64,000 nt of DNA, from positions 20,631,789-20,695,788 of the forward strand of contig NC_087062.1 in the NCBI RefSeq assembly GCF_963678635.1, read 5' to 3'. Both the position numbers and the translations under genes were made by a program. The notes beneath the pieces were generated by a model. That model searched no databases. It was not told where the DNA came from and worked only from the letters and a program-made list of their open reading frames with translations. Below, piece by piece: positions 8,201 through 17,093 of this stretch. The stretch is from Symsagittifera roscoffensis (lineage: Eukaryota > Xenacoelomorpha > Acoela > Convolutidae). How positions within the stretch are numbered: position 1 is the first letter of the stretch; every line of letters begins with the position of its first letter.

Positions 8201-9919
8201 TGGCGGATTCTAATGGCAGCCCCCAATCGGGAATTGGAGCCATCGAACCTGAGGCTCCGCAAGTCAGAATTGGCAGCGGCATGGGCGGACATATCTCATG
8301 CACTGAGGGACTTTTACGGATTAGCCGACATCCTGATCGTATTGGACGAGGTGCTTTTGCTAGAGATATCGAACTTTGCCAGGCAACTCAAGTTCAGCCC
8401 AGTCATCGGGGACGATCACCCGGCGATAAACCAATTGACGGCCAGCTTGTGGTTTCGGAGCATGGAGGTGAAGATCACAGGTCCCACCGGCAAGTCTAGA
8501 GGTCCGAGCAACGAGAGAAAAAATGTGGCCGAAACGGAGAAGCAATTAGAGTCGATGGCATATCGCCTGACGCAAGAGAATGGCTGGTGGCCATTTTTGA
8601 CACCAAGGCTGGAGAACGCCACGAATAAGACGAGGGAGGAATCACCACCCCTCGTGAAACAAGTCTGGAGTTTTCTGGAGAAACAACTGGAGCTGGCCGA
8701 AGGAAGAGAGATGACGGTGGCTAGATTTGTCTCGGCAGCCAATGAAGTGACGATTGGAGGGTTCTGGAGAGAGCACGCAGAGGGTGAGCTGAGGACTAGA
8801 AGGGATCATGAGATTCTTAAGTTCTTGAGTCCTTGCTGGGGGAAAAAATTCATGGCAGGATTGTTCGGCACCACAGCGACTATCTTTGGAGTCTTCGTGC
8901 AGGAGATACTGGGCATGCCCATCAGCCTGCTCTTGGCTTCATATCTGGTCTACCCCAGATACTTGTTCAACATGGGCCCAGCGTACATGTTTAGTCGAGG
9001 AGTAGAGACACTTCGGGTTGATGGGTATCTGGCACTAGTGCTCTTGACCCATGGGGAATTGGTGTCGTTTCATCGATTGATGGAATATGGGGAGCCCCTT
9101 TCAATGGGGAAGGTCCACTCGAGTATCGAAACCTACTCCTACAAGTGTGCCGCGGGGTTGAAGACGCTGTTAGTGCAATACCTCATGATGCAGAATCGGC
9201 ACATGACGGGCGAAGAGAAGAACCCAAAATCGAGAGAAGAATGGAAGAAGATGAATGGAGGGATGCCTCTGTTGACGGACCTGTGCCCGGCAATGAGGTC
9301 GGACCCGATGGGGATAATCCGGGGTCTAGAGGAGGTGGTAACCTGCATTTACGGTCCAGCAGTGACGTACGCATTCCCAGATCCCCTGGTGACAACGTAT
9401 CGTTACTCTGTAACGCACTTGAGTCTTATCAGCGTACTGGATGGGACGGCGCTCAATTGGTGTCAGCAGGAGGTGCTCAGGGCACAAATGAGCAATACGG
9501 TACTCTTTGGAAAAGTGAAAGATGCCGAGTTGATAGTGTACAACTTCAGGGGACAGATGCAATGTAGAATGGGAGGCAAACGCGAGGGCCCCATCGAGAC
9601 ATATCCCAAGTTCTGGAACTTGAACCCACTGACAGCAGACGGACGAGAGATCTTGAGGATTCCTGCTTGGAAGGAAAGCTTTGCACTGGTTAAGAGGGAG
9701 CTGGAGGCCATAATGGAGAAAGAAAACCTGCCAGCCACCATGCCTGAGTTCCCGATAGTCAGGAGGATGACCTTGGGAATGAACAGTCCCTTAGTAGTTC
9801 CATCCATAATGGCGAGGATGACAACGGAGGAAATGCAGAAATACTTCACTAATGGCTGGGACCCCTGTTTGTCGGCTACACGGCGGCGGTCTACTTCCAC
9901 ACTAGCGAGGCGAAGATAA
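5282..9919 (+). CDS. Giant retroelement ORF with SGNH hydrolase and SGNH-like modules
   Basis: 1,545 residues from a clear ATG. Order: an N-terminal region, a charged coiled-coil stretch at about 145-245 (repeated LDRDQAKLDREKVQLERDQ-type heptads), a Ser/Arg-rich segment, then an SGNH/GDSL domain at about 408-580. Its block I is GDS (Ser417), the glycine block is FAGAATPQ, block III is GTND (Asn466, Asp467) and block V is DGIH (Asp560, His563), so all catalytic positions are present. Around 835-1,060 a second Rossmann-like module repeats the pattern in degenerate form: VIVAGSDF (block I altered to GSD), LLFAGMND (Asn893) and VIGDDHP (His1046). The C-terminal third is rich in hydrophobic helices (about 1,190-1,260) and is unrecognised. 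The frame breaks near 9,865 and continues at 9,946. SGNH esterases are known in ORF1 of some non-LTR elements; their role there is unsettled, and here it is unknown. Could be the gag-position protein. Confidence 0.8.
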   Translation: MADRFWKSMPAALKKPTLDELYRRLRGLDYTQIDERMAVMLNAILQLEKQGECRESATEAVLMVGYTTEGISNQEQTRWLSWNVDGGVRGFDLARNPGLSNNTEYGAGEFPLPTRPSASSTGQSSSKVPSMTRAQQTTEAYPDLGVLKKELEKTQRERNKANLDRDQAKLDREKVQLERDQAVNERDQTLRLHEMLRTEHQQELRVRENAANCEQLKSEMERIEQRQRELDAQKGARPKERVVTSSRPESRMEVDEAPRARGRFNLDREAGEHLSEGLEVWIPNEATSSLRSLETQPIRPLMDVVLPGYTPTSTSSDSQVSGGSSRLKELSEKLRQRSRENSARPELPPTWREQPVRSVMILSYKKNTEKRYHRHNRLDWNAEQKARRDCFHDAAWVEYLAPPRVPEGAVHLIIGDSLVRVLTRIQSHWQTGILSFAGAATPQMLATLEMLGMTKVYTVTLMIGTNDVSRGEARKITRLHDKMSCLLEELRIQMDPILLTVCTVPYNMKFDQHALEMNEKVRNLNSVIRKIHRKSVLPVGLLDVAERMEQAGFPEDTSNDGIHFDRPRGAEWLNDVFQGHINALEADLLETAQFTLGPPPNPPFLASRALSGRMGPRVDTRDSSRSNQARLPSATPMESEEVTSSTPPGSAISSVVVAESKRVERPMETARLRYPEKVKGLDLEGLECRRELAEILGIERVSHEDLSRHHCVDWLKAHETHFSRAKLMETADLTGIPTKAIMGPINYRPLKLLGSPGLIAEPPKHRTSIARIRLATPAQLRVVDKLLNPGGMELPDAAYEGSKLAEDPRYGKPCGSTQLAKTLAVYDRADPAAARVVIVAGSDFEGTSPKLFWPETLIYSFPGAELNQMLTLVVAIKSEMPCEPELLLFAGMNDHLHAAGLLEQLKGNEQTSRKIWEAIQTLFAAMNEVQENVVSRFGSKTKVVFTTSPGYANMPPALQFMYAVLILIAEGNEWRILMAAPNRELEPSNLRLRKSELAAAWADISHALRDFYGLADILIVLDEVLLLEISNFARQLKFSPVIGDDHPAINQLTASLWFRSMEVKITGPTGKSRGPSNERKNVAETEKQLESMAYRLTQENGWWPFLTPRLENATNKTREESPPLVKQVWSFLEKQLELAEGREMTVARFVSAANEVTIGGFWREHAEGELRTRRDHEILKFLSPCWGKKFMAGLFGTTATIFGVFVQEILGMPISLLLASYLVYPRYLFNMGPAYMFSRGVETLRVDGYLALVLLTHGELVSFHRLMEYGEPLSMGKVHSSIETYSYKCAAGLKTLLVQYLMMQNRHMTGEEKNPKSREEWKKMNGGMPLLTDLCPAMRSDPMGIIRGLEEVVTCIYGPAVTYAFPDPLVTTYRYSVTHLSLISVLDGTALNWCQQEVLRAQMSNTVLFGKVKDAELIVYNFRGQMQCRMGGKREGPIETYPKFWNLNPLTADGREILRIPAWKESFALVKRELEAIMEKENLPATMPEFPIVRRMTLGMNSPLVVPSIMARMTTEEMQKYFTNGWDPCLSATRRRSTSTLARRR

Positions 9920-9945
9920 ATTCGTGGACGACGCAAGCAAAAAAG

Positions 9946-10983
9946 ATGAGAGGCTCGCAGCCCCCCGGATATGAGGTGCGAACGGTCTTGAGAGATCTTG
10001 AGCAGAAGGGACTTGAGAACATGCTACCAATATGGGATGATGGCAGGATGATCATGATGGAGGGGCATGTTGCATTGGTGGACGATATGAAATTCGCGAC
10101 ACGAAAGTATAGGGCACCCTATGGCTTAGAACAGGTGGAAATGAGACAGGAGGGAAAAGAACTGGATGCAGCAGGTCAACTGTACGTGGCCCTGACGGAG
10201 TACAAGAGATTGGACCCGGCGACACCATCACCACTGTCAGTGGATACACCTGGAGACAAGAGGAGTGGACCCGTGGAAGACCGGTTCAAAAGAATTCTCG
10301 AGAGAAGAAGAACTGAGTCAGAAGAAGAGAGTATGGATGAAACTCTCAGCGAAGCCGGTGAGGACATGGAAGTGGGGAATACGCCTGAACCAAGACCATC
10401 AGGGGAGGAGCTCACCACTCAAGAGCTGTTGAAAGACTTGAGCGAGGAGAATTGGGCAGATACTGCCACTCCACCTCTGACCCCGTCTCCCCGGAAGAAT
10501 CTGGAATTGCCATTGGCGAGTGAGACCTCCAATATGGGGATGATACTCTTGAGCTCGGAGGAAAGGGAAAAGAATACTTTCGAAGGAAATAGGGACATGT
10601 TCCTGGGGTCTCTGAAGGACGATGCTTGGCAGGAGTTCTTGAAGGAATTCAATCAAGAAGTGGGCAGCGAGGCGACGCTGGACAAATTCAAGGAGGAACT
10701 GTGGGACACAGTTGTGAAGTTTGGAGAACCGCTTCTGATAGGAACGGGCCTGGATGAGAAGGCGAGAAAGGAGCTGCTGAACAAGCTGATAGAGCTGAAG
10801 AATTCACGATCAAAGACTAGAGAAGAAAAATGTGAAGACAGCTCTACTCTGGAACAAAAAACTGTACATAAAATAGTTGATGATATAAAAGGGGATAAGG
10901 TTGGGACTAGTAATATGATTAAAAGTACTAATATCCTTAAGGCTCGAGCAGGGGGAGGCAAGAGTTGGAAGGGTCGGAGGTAG
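9946..10983 (+). CDS. Retroelement protein fragment, acidic (continues giant ORF)
   Basis: 345 residues. The frame is already open upstream of this ATG, back to about 9,865, where the residues FVGYTAAVYFHTSEAKINSW continue directly from the end of the 1,545-residue frame. This is therefore the continuation after a one-base loss or gain, not a separate gene. The first 90 residues look globular (GYEVRTVLRDLEQKGLENML). Residues 110-200 are disordered and acidic, and the C-terminal part is helical and charged. No motif is recognised. It ends with TAG at 10,981, where the frame changes again. Confidence 0.6.
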   Translation: MRGSQPPGYEVRTVLRDLEQKGLENMLPIWDDGRMIMMEGHVALVDDMKFATRKYRAPYGLEQVEMRQEGKELDAAGQLYVALTEYKRLDPATPSPLSVDTPGDKRSGPVEDRFKRILERRRTESEEESMDETLSEAGEDMEVGNTPEPRPSGEELTTQELLKDLSEENWADTATPPLTPSPRKNLELPLASETSNMGMILLSSEEREKNTFEGNRDMFLGSLKDDAWQEFLKEFNQEVGSEATLDKFKEELWDTVVKFGEPLLIGTGLDEKARKELLNKLIELKNSRSKTREEKCEDSSTLEQKTVHKIVDDIKGDKVGTSNMIKSTNILKARAGGGKSWKGRR

Positions 10984-11426
10984 ACAGAGAGGTCGAATCA
11001 GTGATGATAACCACAACACCCTCAAGCAGAGATGTGAAGACTCGCAAGAGGAAGAGAGAAGTAGAGGGATTGAGTAGTCCTTCAGTGGATGCTGTCTCAG
11101 AAGGAAACTTGAGAGAGACGGCGCCCATGGTTTTGGCTCGATGCAAGACGGCGGCATACAAGAGCAACACGGAGCTCAGAAGACCACTCGAAGTAGAGAG
11201 GGAAATAGAGGCTTCCACCAGTTCGACATCGGCAGAAGACTTCAAGCCCCAGAAGATAAACGTGAAGAGAGGTTCAACGAACGGACAGACATGGGAAGTG
11301 GATGTCGGCAAGGAATGGGTCTCGAAGGGACACCAGGCCACGGGGAAGCAAGTGACGAGTGATCCACTGGAGAGGAACAAGACGAGGAACACCCCCGGCC
11401 ATGGTAGGTGGCCCTCGAGACATTGA
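10965..11426 (+). CDS. Retroelement protein fragment, basic Ser/Thr/Lys-rich
   Basis: 153 codons open in a third frame with no ATG at its start; it is a middle piece of the same former coding region. It carries a basic cluster (TRKRKRE, about residues 26-32) that could serve as a nuclear localisation signal, followed by low-complexity Ser/Thr/Glu sequence. The frame closes at 11,424. The next frame is already open from before that point, across a TAG at 11,450-11,452. Confidence 0.45.
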   Translation: MEGSEVDREVESVMITTTPSSRDVKTRKRKREVEGLSSPSVDAVSEGNLRETAPMVLARCKTAAYKSNTELRRPLEVEREIEASTSSTSAEDFKPQKINVKRGSTNGQTWEVDVGKEWVSKGHQATGKQVTSDPLERNKTRNTPGHGRWPSRH

Positions 11427-11452
11427 AGGAAATGGAAGACTGCTTGAAGTAG

Positions 11453-13303
11453 TTGGACAGTGGAGTAGCTCGCAAACGACGCAGTTGGGCCACCCAGCAA
11501 AAGGCTGAGGTTAACAAGATAGAATTGGCGAACCAGCTGAAGAGGTCCTGGCAGAACTTGTTGAAGGATCATTTTGAAGAGGCAATGAGGACACCCTCAT
11601 CAGCACCGCCATTGATGGCGAATCCCTTCGTTAGAACCGCGGGACAATTGATGTTCACCTGGAGTCTGGTGGGAATAGAGTTGGAGACACTGACCTCGTA
11701 TGACAGATTGGAGTTGGAAAGCAAGAAGCTAGAAGTGTATCAAGCACTGATGCAACACGTGGCCAGGGATAATTCAGGCTTGAGCCTGCCTAGGAGGAAG
11801 GATGCCACATGTTTCTTGAGATGGATAATGTCAATGATGTCTGATAGCACCATCTTGGCGTGCATCCAGAGAGCAAGCGGAAGTAAAACCGTGGGAAAAA
11901 GAGTCTCAACGATCATTTTAAACGTATATCAGAGTACTGGAATAGAAAAGGAAGATGGTTCCAGACTATCCCTAGAGAACCACAGAAAGCTAGACGAGGT
12001 ACGGAGGTTTTACAACAAGAAGTTCGAAGAAGAACATGATGTTCACCGTAACCTGGCCTCGCCAGAGCAGTACTCGAGACTCAGTGAGAAGGGGGAATAC
12101 CAATACGTGTCGGGAGTGATGGGAATAGCCTACAACCCCTTCTTAGACTCAAAAACTGGAGGTGCTCACAGGAACCACGAGGTAGCGGAGCTAATGCCGT
12201 TTTGGACAGAAAGAATAGTGGAAATAGACGCGGTGGAGAAAGAGAGGCCGAGCCTGGGCCTGATTCTTGAGAAAACACCAGAGGTGGTGAGCATACCGCG
12301 CTCGAACAAGAGAGTTGAAGTGAACATGGGTGATGGCAATGGCTTGTTGATCACGAACTTAGGAGTGGTATGGAAGTTACTAAGACCTTCCTGGTGCCCA
12401 CATCCCCACGCGAGTCTGATCGAGGAAACCACCGAGCGAGTGAGGTTAGCACCAACGGAAGATGAAGATTTGGCAAAGTTGAGTGTGGTGCACAAACTGA
12501 TCTTACCTCAGATGAAGGAGTCAGGCGAAAAGACGAACAATCTCGGGTCAGCAAAGAAGATGGAGCCGGGTAGCTGTCTGGATTCGACGTGTGGGAGTGG
12601 AGAGCACACCTGCGATGGACGATCATGTGTCAGGATACTGTCCTTTCAAAAAGAAGATCTGGTTACTTGGTTTGAAGACGTCACGGAAAGGGAGAAAAGT
12701 GAAGTACGAATAGTGGCGGAGTGTTACGCGAGAACTACGGTGAACATAGCGACAGCTCTCGGATTCTTCTCGAGAATGTGTAGTCTGCAGTCACTGGAGA
12801 GGCTAGAGTCTGAACACCATTTAGTGACAGCGTTGAGCGTGGAATCATGGCCTGCGGTGTTGCAGGTGACTCAAAAACACATCCGGAGCTGGAAGGTTGG
12901 TCTCGAGGCGGAAATGGGGTTTCCCATGAGCGAAGCTTATGGTCTGCCATTGAACGCAAAATCCCTGATAGGGTCAATGATGGCCAATTTGTGCGGAAGC
13001 CACTACCCACTGCACATGGCGATGGTGGAAGCATCCAGCCAGAGAGTATTGGTGGACAAGGCCTTCTCAGTGCCCAAGTGCGTGAGGTTGGCTCGGATAT
13101 CGCATCACTCGCACAAGTTGTTGAGGAAAATCAGAGGGACAGTACCGAAAGAGTTGAGAGATGACTTGAGTGAAATCTGGGGAGAAGAGCTCTTGAAGTT
13201 GGAAAGTGAGAACACAAGCGATCACGAGAGACAAAACGTGATCGGAAAACCTGTGGGGGTGCTCCAAACATGGAAGAGAACGACACGATGCATGAGAAAA
13301 TGA
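11453..13303 (+). CDS. Retroelement protein of unknown function, 616 codons
   Basis: The open frame follows the TAG at 11,450-11,452 and uses no ATG at its start. Upstream of the TAG the same frame reads VALETLKEMEDCLK, so the stop is probably a nonsense mutation. The protein looks globular and helical. A cysteine group (SCLDSTCGSGEHTCDGRSC, about residues 375-393) could bind zinc or form a structural knuckle. A conserved-looking stretch with MSEAYGLPLNAKSLIGSMM and ARISHHSHKLLRKIR follows. I recognise no family. A frame change near 13,280 joins it to the next fragment. Confidence 0.6.
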   Translation: MDSGVARKRRSWATQQKAEVNKIELANQLKRSWQNLLKDHFEEAMRTPSSAPPLMANPFVRTAGQLMFTWSLVGIELETLTSYDRLELESKKLEVYQALMQHVARDNSGLSLPRRKDATCFLRWIMSMMSDSTILACIQRASGSKTVGKRVSTIILNVYQSTGIEKEDGSRLSLENHRKLDEVRRFYNKKFEEEHDVHRNLASPEQYSRLSEKGEYQYVSGVMGIAYNPFLDSKTGGAHRNHEVAELMPFWTERIVEIDAVEKERPSLGLILEKTPEVVSIPRSNKRVEVNMGDGNGLLITNLGVVWKLLRPSWCPHPHASLIEETTERVRLAPTEDEDLAKLSVVHKLILPQMKESGEKTNNLGSAKKMEPGSCLDSTCGSGEHTCDGRSCVRILSFQKEDLVTWFEDVTEREKSEVRIVAECYARTTVNIATALGFFSRMCSLQSLERLESEHHLVTALSVESWPAVLQVTQKHIRSWKVGLEAEMGFPMSEAYGLPLNAKSLIGSMMANLCGSHYPLHMAMVEASSQRVLVDKAFSVPKCVRLARISHHSHKLLRKIRGTVPKELRDDLSEIWGEELLKLESENTSDHERQNVIGKPVGVLQTWKRTTRCMRK

Positions 13304-14196
13304 TGGAGCTTGAGCCTCTCTTGGAAGCCTCGGGGGAGCGTAACCTCAGGAGCATTGAGATCACCCATGGAGAATGCCCATGCCACTGTTTGGCACAAAC
13401 GGTGTGGTATCCAGATCACAAGAACCTCTGCCTGGTGTGGGATATGGAAGAAATTCGGTCGATCGGACTACGGGATCACCGGCAGAAGGTGACGCTCTTA
13501 GTAGTGAGTACGATGCTGGCTCTGAGATGGATAGAAGAGAATATAACGAAATATCGGGAAGCGAAGACGCCAACGGCTGAGTCAATATATGCGATAGACT
13601 ATAGCAGGAGACTCGAGTTGTTTGAGACTGCATGCAAAGTATTCGCCATACCAATGGAAGTCAGACACGTATGGAGCCGCTTGAGGTACTTTCCATGGTT
13701 TCGAGCGACACTGACGTCTTGGTTATACATGACAACGAAAGATCACATGAGAAAGCATCAAAAGGAGTATCGACAGTTCCAGGCCGAGATTGGGCCGGAA
13801 GCTTTCAAGAGACCCCTGTTAACCCATCGAAATGCGATCACGACAGGATGGAAGAGAGTAGGTAAAATGTCTAGAGACAATACCAAAGCGAGGGAATCGA
13901 TACTAGAGGAGGACTTGGCGAAGAACGTGAGCCTGAGCCTGCACAACTCCTTTTGTTTGAACCGGGAATCTAGGGTGAAGGCACTACCCAACCAGGCAAA
14001 GAGGTTGCAGGAGCAAAGGGAATGGATGCGATCCTATGAACAGCTGAAGGCTTGGGAGGAGATCGTGATTAGCTCCGATGATGAAGAGGAATTGTTGAGG
14101 CAGTTTGCCGTATCTAGTACTTCAGGTTGCGGCACCTCCAAGGCAAAGGCTGCAATGTCAGCCTATTGTTTATCTGCTTACGTTTTGTCGGCTTAG
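13270..14196 (+). CDS. Retroelement C-terminal fragment with SUMO-interaction-like motif
   Basis: 308 codons from an ATG that overlaps the previous frame by 34 bases. It holds a possible metal site (ITHGECPCHCLAQTVWYPDH), a mostly helical body, and near the end EEIVISSDDEEELL at about 14,057-14,098. That has the form of a SUMO-interacting motif, a short hydrophobic run followed by Ser-Asp-Asp-Glu. The real element coding probably ends at about 14,148. The last 16 codons read into the host-like 210-bp duplicated DNA, so the natural C-terminus may be lost. Confidence 0.55.
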   Translation: MEENDTMHEKMMELEPLLEASGERNLRSIEITHGECPCHCLAQTVWYPDHKNLCLVWDMEEIRSIGLRDHRQKVTLLVVSTMLALRWIEENITKYREAKTPTAESIYAIDYSRRLELFETACKVFAIPMEVRHVWSRLRYFPWFRATLTSWLYMTTKDHMRKHQKEYRQFQAEIGPEAFKRPLLTHRNAITTGWKRVGKMSRDNTKARESILEEDLAKNVSLSLHNSFCLNRESRVKALPNQAKRLQEQREWMRSYEQLKAWEEIVISSDDEEELLRQFAVSSTSGCGTSKAKAAMSAYCLSAYVLSA

Positions 14197-14560
14197 TTGA
14201 CCCATCATTGATTTTTTGTGCTGCCAGCACTTTTCCATGTCATTGCAAGTTTTTTTTTCATTATTGTCATGTAAAGTTTACTAACCCTGGCCTTGCATAC
14301 TTAACTTTATTTTTCATTTGAAAGGTACATTTTGTTTCAATGTTAATTTAAAAGAAAAGCTGCAATGTCAGCCTATTGTTTATCTGCTTACGTTTTGTCG
14401 GCTTAGTTGACCCATCATTGATTTTTTGTGCTGCCAGCACTTTTCCATGTCATTGCAAGTTTTTTTTTCATTATTGTCATGTAAAGTTTACTAACCCTGG
14501 CCTTGCATACTTAACTTTATTTTTCATTTGAAAGGTACATTTTGTTTCAATGTTAATTTA
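14149..14560. repeat. 210-bp tandem duplication at the element's right edge
   Basis: Bases 14,149-14,350 are repeated at 14,359-14,560 with no difference that I can see; the period is 210 bases. The unit is AT-rich with a run of T. It includes GTTTATCTGCTTACGTTTTG, resembling the GTTTGTCTGCTTTTGTTTTG found in both copies of the 31.7-38.0-kb duplication, so it is host repeat DNA rather than retroelement coding sequence. Identity of the two copies implies a recent duplication. Confidence 0.9.
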
Positions 14561-16507
14561 ACGCTGTCCGCGGTGATGTACAGTGATTTGCCATGCTTGT
14601 TTGTATGCCTCTTGTGTCTAATTTGCCTCTTGTGTCTAAGTATGCATCTTATTTTTTTCTAGTAGCGAGATTTAACGAATGAAGCTAACTAAATAGGAGA
14701 ACTGTAGAAGAGTGAAATAAAAGAAACTATTGTTCTGACTTCTTTTTCAGACATTTGTGTTGTTTCTGACGCGGGGAGTTACTTCCTTTTTGAGTAACTT
14801 CAAAACCCATGAGGAGGGGATTGTCAAAAACGATGATTGCTCTGATCGAGACTGGGTGCTTCAACCCCCCTACTAACATGCACTTGCGACTCCTGAAAAC
14901 AGCCAAGTACTCTCTCGAGCAAGCAGGTCACTCAGTGAAGGTCGGGCAATCAGTCCTGTGCACGATAAATATGGTAAGAGGAGTCTGATATCTGCCGAGC
15001 AGCGGTTAGCTCAGTCATCTGGCTTGTAAGAGTTCAAACTGGATCAGATGCGAAGACTGTGAGTGTAAAAAGAGGACTGGAGCAGAACTGTAGATGTTTT
15101 GGATCACTACAGTACATATCTCCAGAAAGAGTTACCAGGTTTGAGTCGCACGAAATAAGGAAATCGTCGTCAAATTTTGTAGAAGACTTTTCAAAATTTT
15201 AGTAAAGAAAGTCATACAAGTTAGGTTTACATACAACTTAGGTTTACATGCAAGTAAATGCATTTAATTATTATCATAGTGTTTCCTTTTCTCTGTCCCA
15301 ACTTCTTACCTTTATTACTTGTAAGATACGCATGGGTCGTGGCCGATAGTGAGCTGTTTTCCTAGCTAATCTATTAACTATTAAGATCATTTATCCACGA
15401 GGGATAGGACCAACATACGAGCTGTACAGCTCATCACGGCGAACCGCTGTTGTACCCCTGCTTAAGAACTACAGTGGAAAATTTGTGCAATGTAGATTTA
15501 AAATTGGCAGCAAGAGTCCATGGTTGCTGTGAAAGAAACACATTTTTCCCCGATCACGTTTTTAAATTTTGTTTTGAAATTTAAAGTGTGCAGAAAATAA
15601 AAAAACCAATAATTGATCAGGCAACAAAAAGAGTTCGACAAAAAAATCCTGAGGCATTCCGAAGAATTAAAGCAATAATTTATCACCTTTCAGGTTTTTT
15701 TTTCAAGGAATCAATTGTCGGTTTCTGTGTGTAACAGACCTTCACCTAGTAGAAAACAAATTCGAAAACAAGTGCTTGTCATTTGTGGGGTTTAATTTTG
15801 TTAAAAGAATGCTCCTGAATCTGATTCGGATTAGTTACTCATCCTTCTTTACGAACGATCAATTCAATCCAGCTGAAATGTGATATATAGAATTCTGTTC
15901 ATAGTATAAATATTACTATTGAACTTTGAAATTATTTTTTTTTGCCGATGAGTTATTCGGGTTCCTGATTTTCGAATGAAGCTCTGTCGGACTAATATTC
16001 TAATGCCAAATTTTGTTTCTGTATGCGTGTGCTAGTTTAATGATTTATATAGGATCGTTGTAATTTTTTTTGAGTCCGCATAGCCGTAGATAGCTTGCTT
16101 GGTCTCCAAAGTTGCGGACCTTGTATTTTCCGCTATGTTTACATTTTGGCCCTTCTCCTTTTCATCTTATTGTCTTCGCCGCTGATTTTTTTTTCGGCTT
16201 CGTTACCGTGCTGTTTTTTTTTTTACAAAATACTAATAATTTGTCTCTAATGTTGTATTTAGACTCTATGGTTTTTTCAGTTTTCTTTTTTTTTCGACAA
16301 ATCTCTGTCTGGTTAGTTTCTGAATGGCTGCTCGTGAGTGCTTGTGGGTATGCAAGGAATTATTTAGCAGGTTATTAGGCTTTTAGTTGATTTTTTTTTG
16401 CATTTTCTGAGCTAAATTTTCAATTAATTTTTCTGTTTTTCTGCACGTCTGCTTAAAATCTGTCTGTACTTAGGTTCCTAATTAAATTTGCTGATTTCGT
16501 CATATTT
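14561..16507. other. Gene-free DNA; mixed composition, possible tRNA-like trace
   Basis: No coding region can be supported. From about 14,760 to 15,130 the sequence is more GC-balanced than its surroundings and may be a further piece of the giant element or an old insertion. It includes GCGGTTAGCTCAGTC at 15,002-15,016, resembling a tRNA A-box region, followed by AGTTCAAACTGG, a poor B-box, too close behind to be an intact tRNA. The rest is AT-rich with poly-T runs and short spurious frames. Confidence 0.5.
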
Positions 16508-17093
16508 TAAGAGTCGATGACGTACTTCAGACTTTTATATAGGTCGCGGTATTTTTTTTCAGGAAAATTTTTAGAGTTTGTTCAAGAGTTTGTTCAAAAA
16601 ATTCGACTTTTCGTGGTTTGATTTTTAAGAATTGATTTTCGGATAGGTCGAGAAGATTTTTTTTGTTTATTTTTTCCAGTAAAAGTCCTAAAATTTGTTC
16701 AATCTCAAATTTACTTTTTTTTGTGAGTTGATTTTGATTCACTTTTAAGTTCAGTTCATTTCCTTTGTTGGAAGAAGAAAAACTGCGCAACGAACAGCGA
16801 AAGTGTAAAGTTCACGAAAAACATGATCGACTTCTAGTTTCGAAAATGGAATTTAGTTTTCAGATTTCCCATCGAAATGAAAAAAAAATACCTATTCATT
16901 CAGTTTTCTGAACTTGGGTTATTTTTTTATCGAAAAAGTGGCAATCATGATTTTTGTGTAGCAATTGAGAGAGCTTTAACGGTATCTGTTTTTTTTCTTA
17001 GAAATTTGAAAGTTGAGATTTTTTCAAAAACAAGTAGTTTTTTCTTTATATTAAGTTCAGTGACTCTTCCAACTGTCTGTTGGCTCTGTTTTG
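16508..17093 (+). repeat. Dispersed repeat, copy 1 of 3
   Basis: The same ordered landmarks occur at 48,172 and 63,340: an AAGAGT..TGA..TA.T start followed by TTTTATATAGG, a central CGACTTCTAGTTTCGAAAATGG, an ACCTATTCATTCAGTTTTCT block, and an end of CCAACTGTCTGTTGG. All three copies lie in the same orientation. This copy is the longest and most diverged. No protein is encoded; short frames within it are not conserved between copies. Confidence 0.75.

Larger units (their letters stand above)
1..14148 (+). mobile_element. Giant Ty3/gypsy-class retroelement, partial and broken
   Basis: One plus-strand element fills the left end of the window and is cut by the window edge inside reverse transcriptase. 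Order: RT, RNase H, acidic linker, HHCC/DDE integrase with GPY/F module, macrodomain, 535-bp spacer, then a long series of frames with an SGNH hydrolase domain. Its G+C is clearly higher than the AT-rich DNA right of 14,149. Most breaks are single stops (223, 1,180, 1,924, 2,561, 11,450) or single frame changes (about 165, 2,140, 4,105, 9,865, 10,960, 11,400, 13,280), so the copy is dead but not ancient. No LTR pair can be identified inside the window. The placement of pol before the second coding block is either a true gene order or two adjacent copies sharing a boundary in the spacer. Confidence 0.8.

Noticed and set aside
15001-15050. Intact tRNA gene
   Set aside because: The A-box and B-box-like pieces are too close and no acceptor stem closes.
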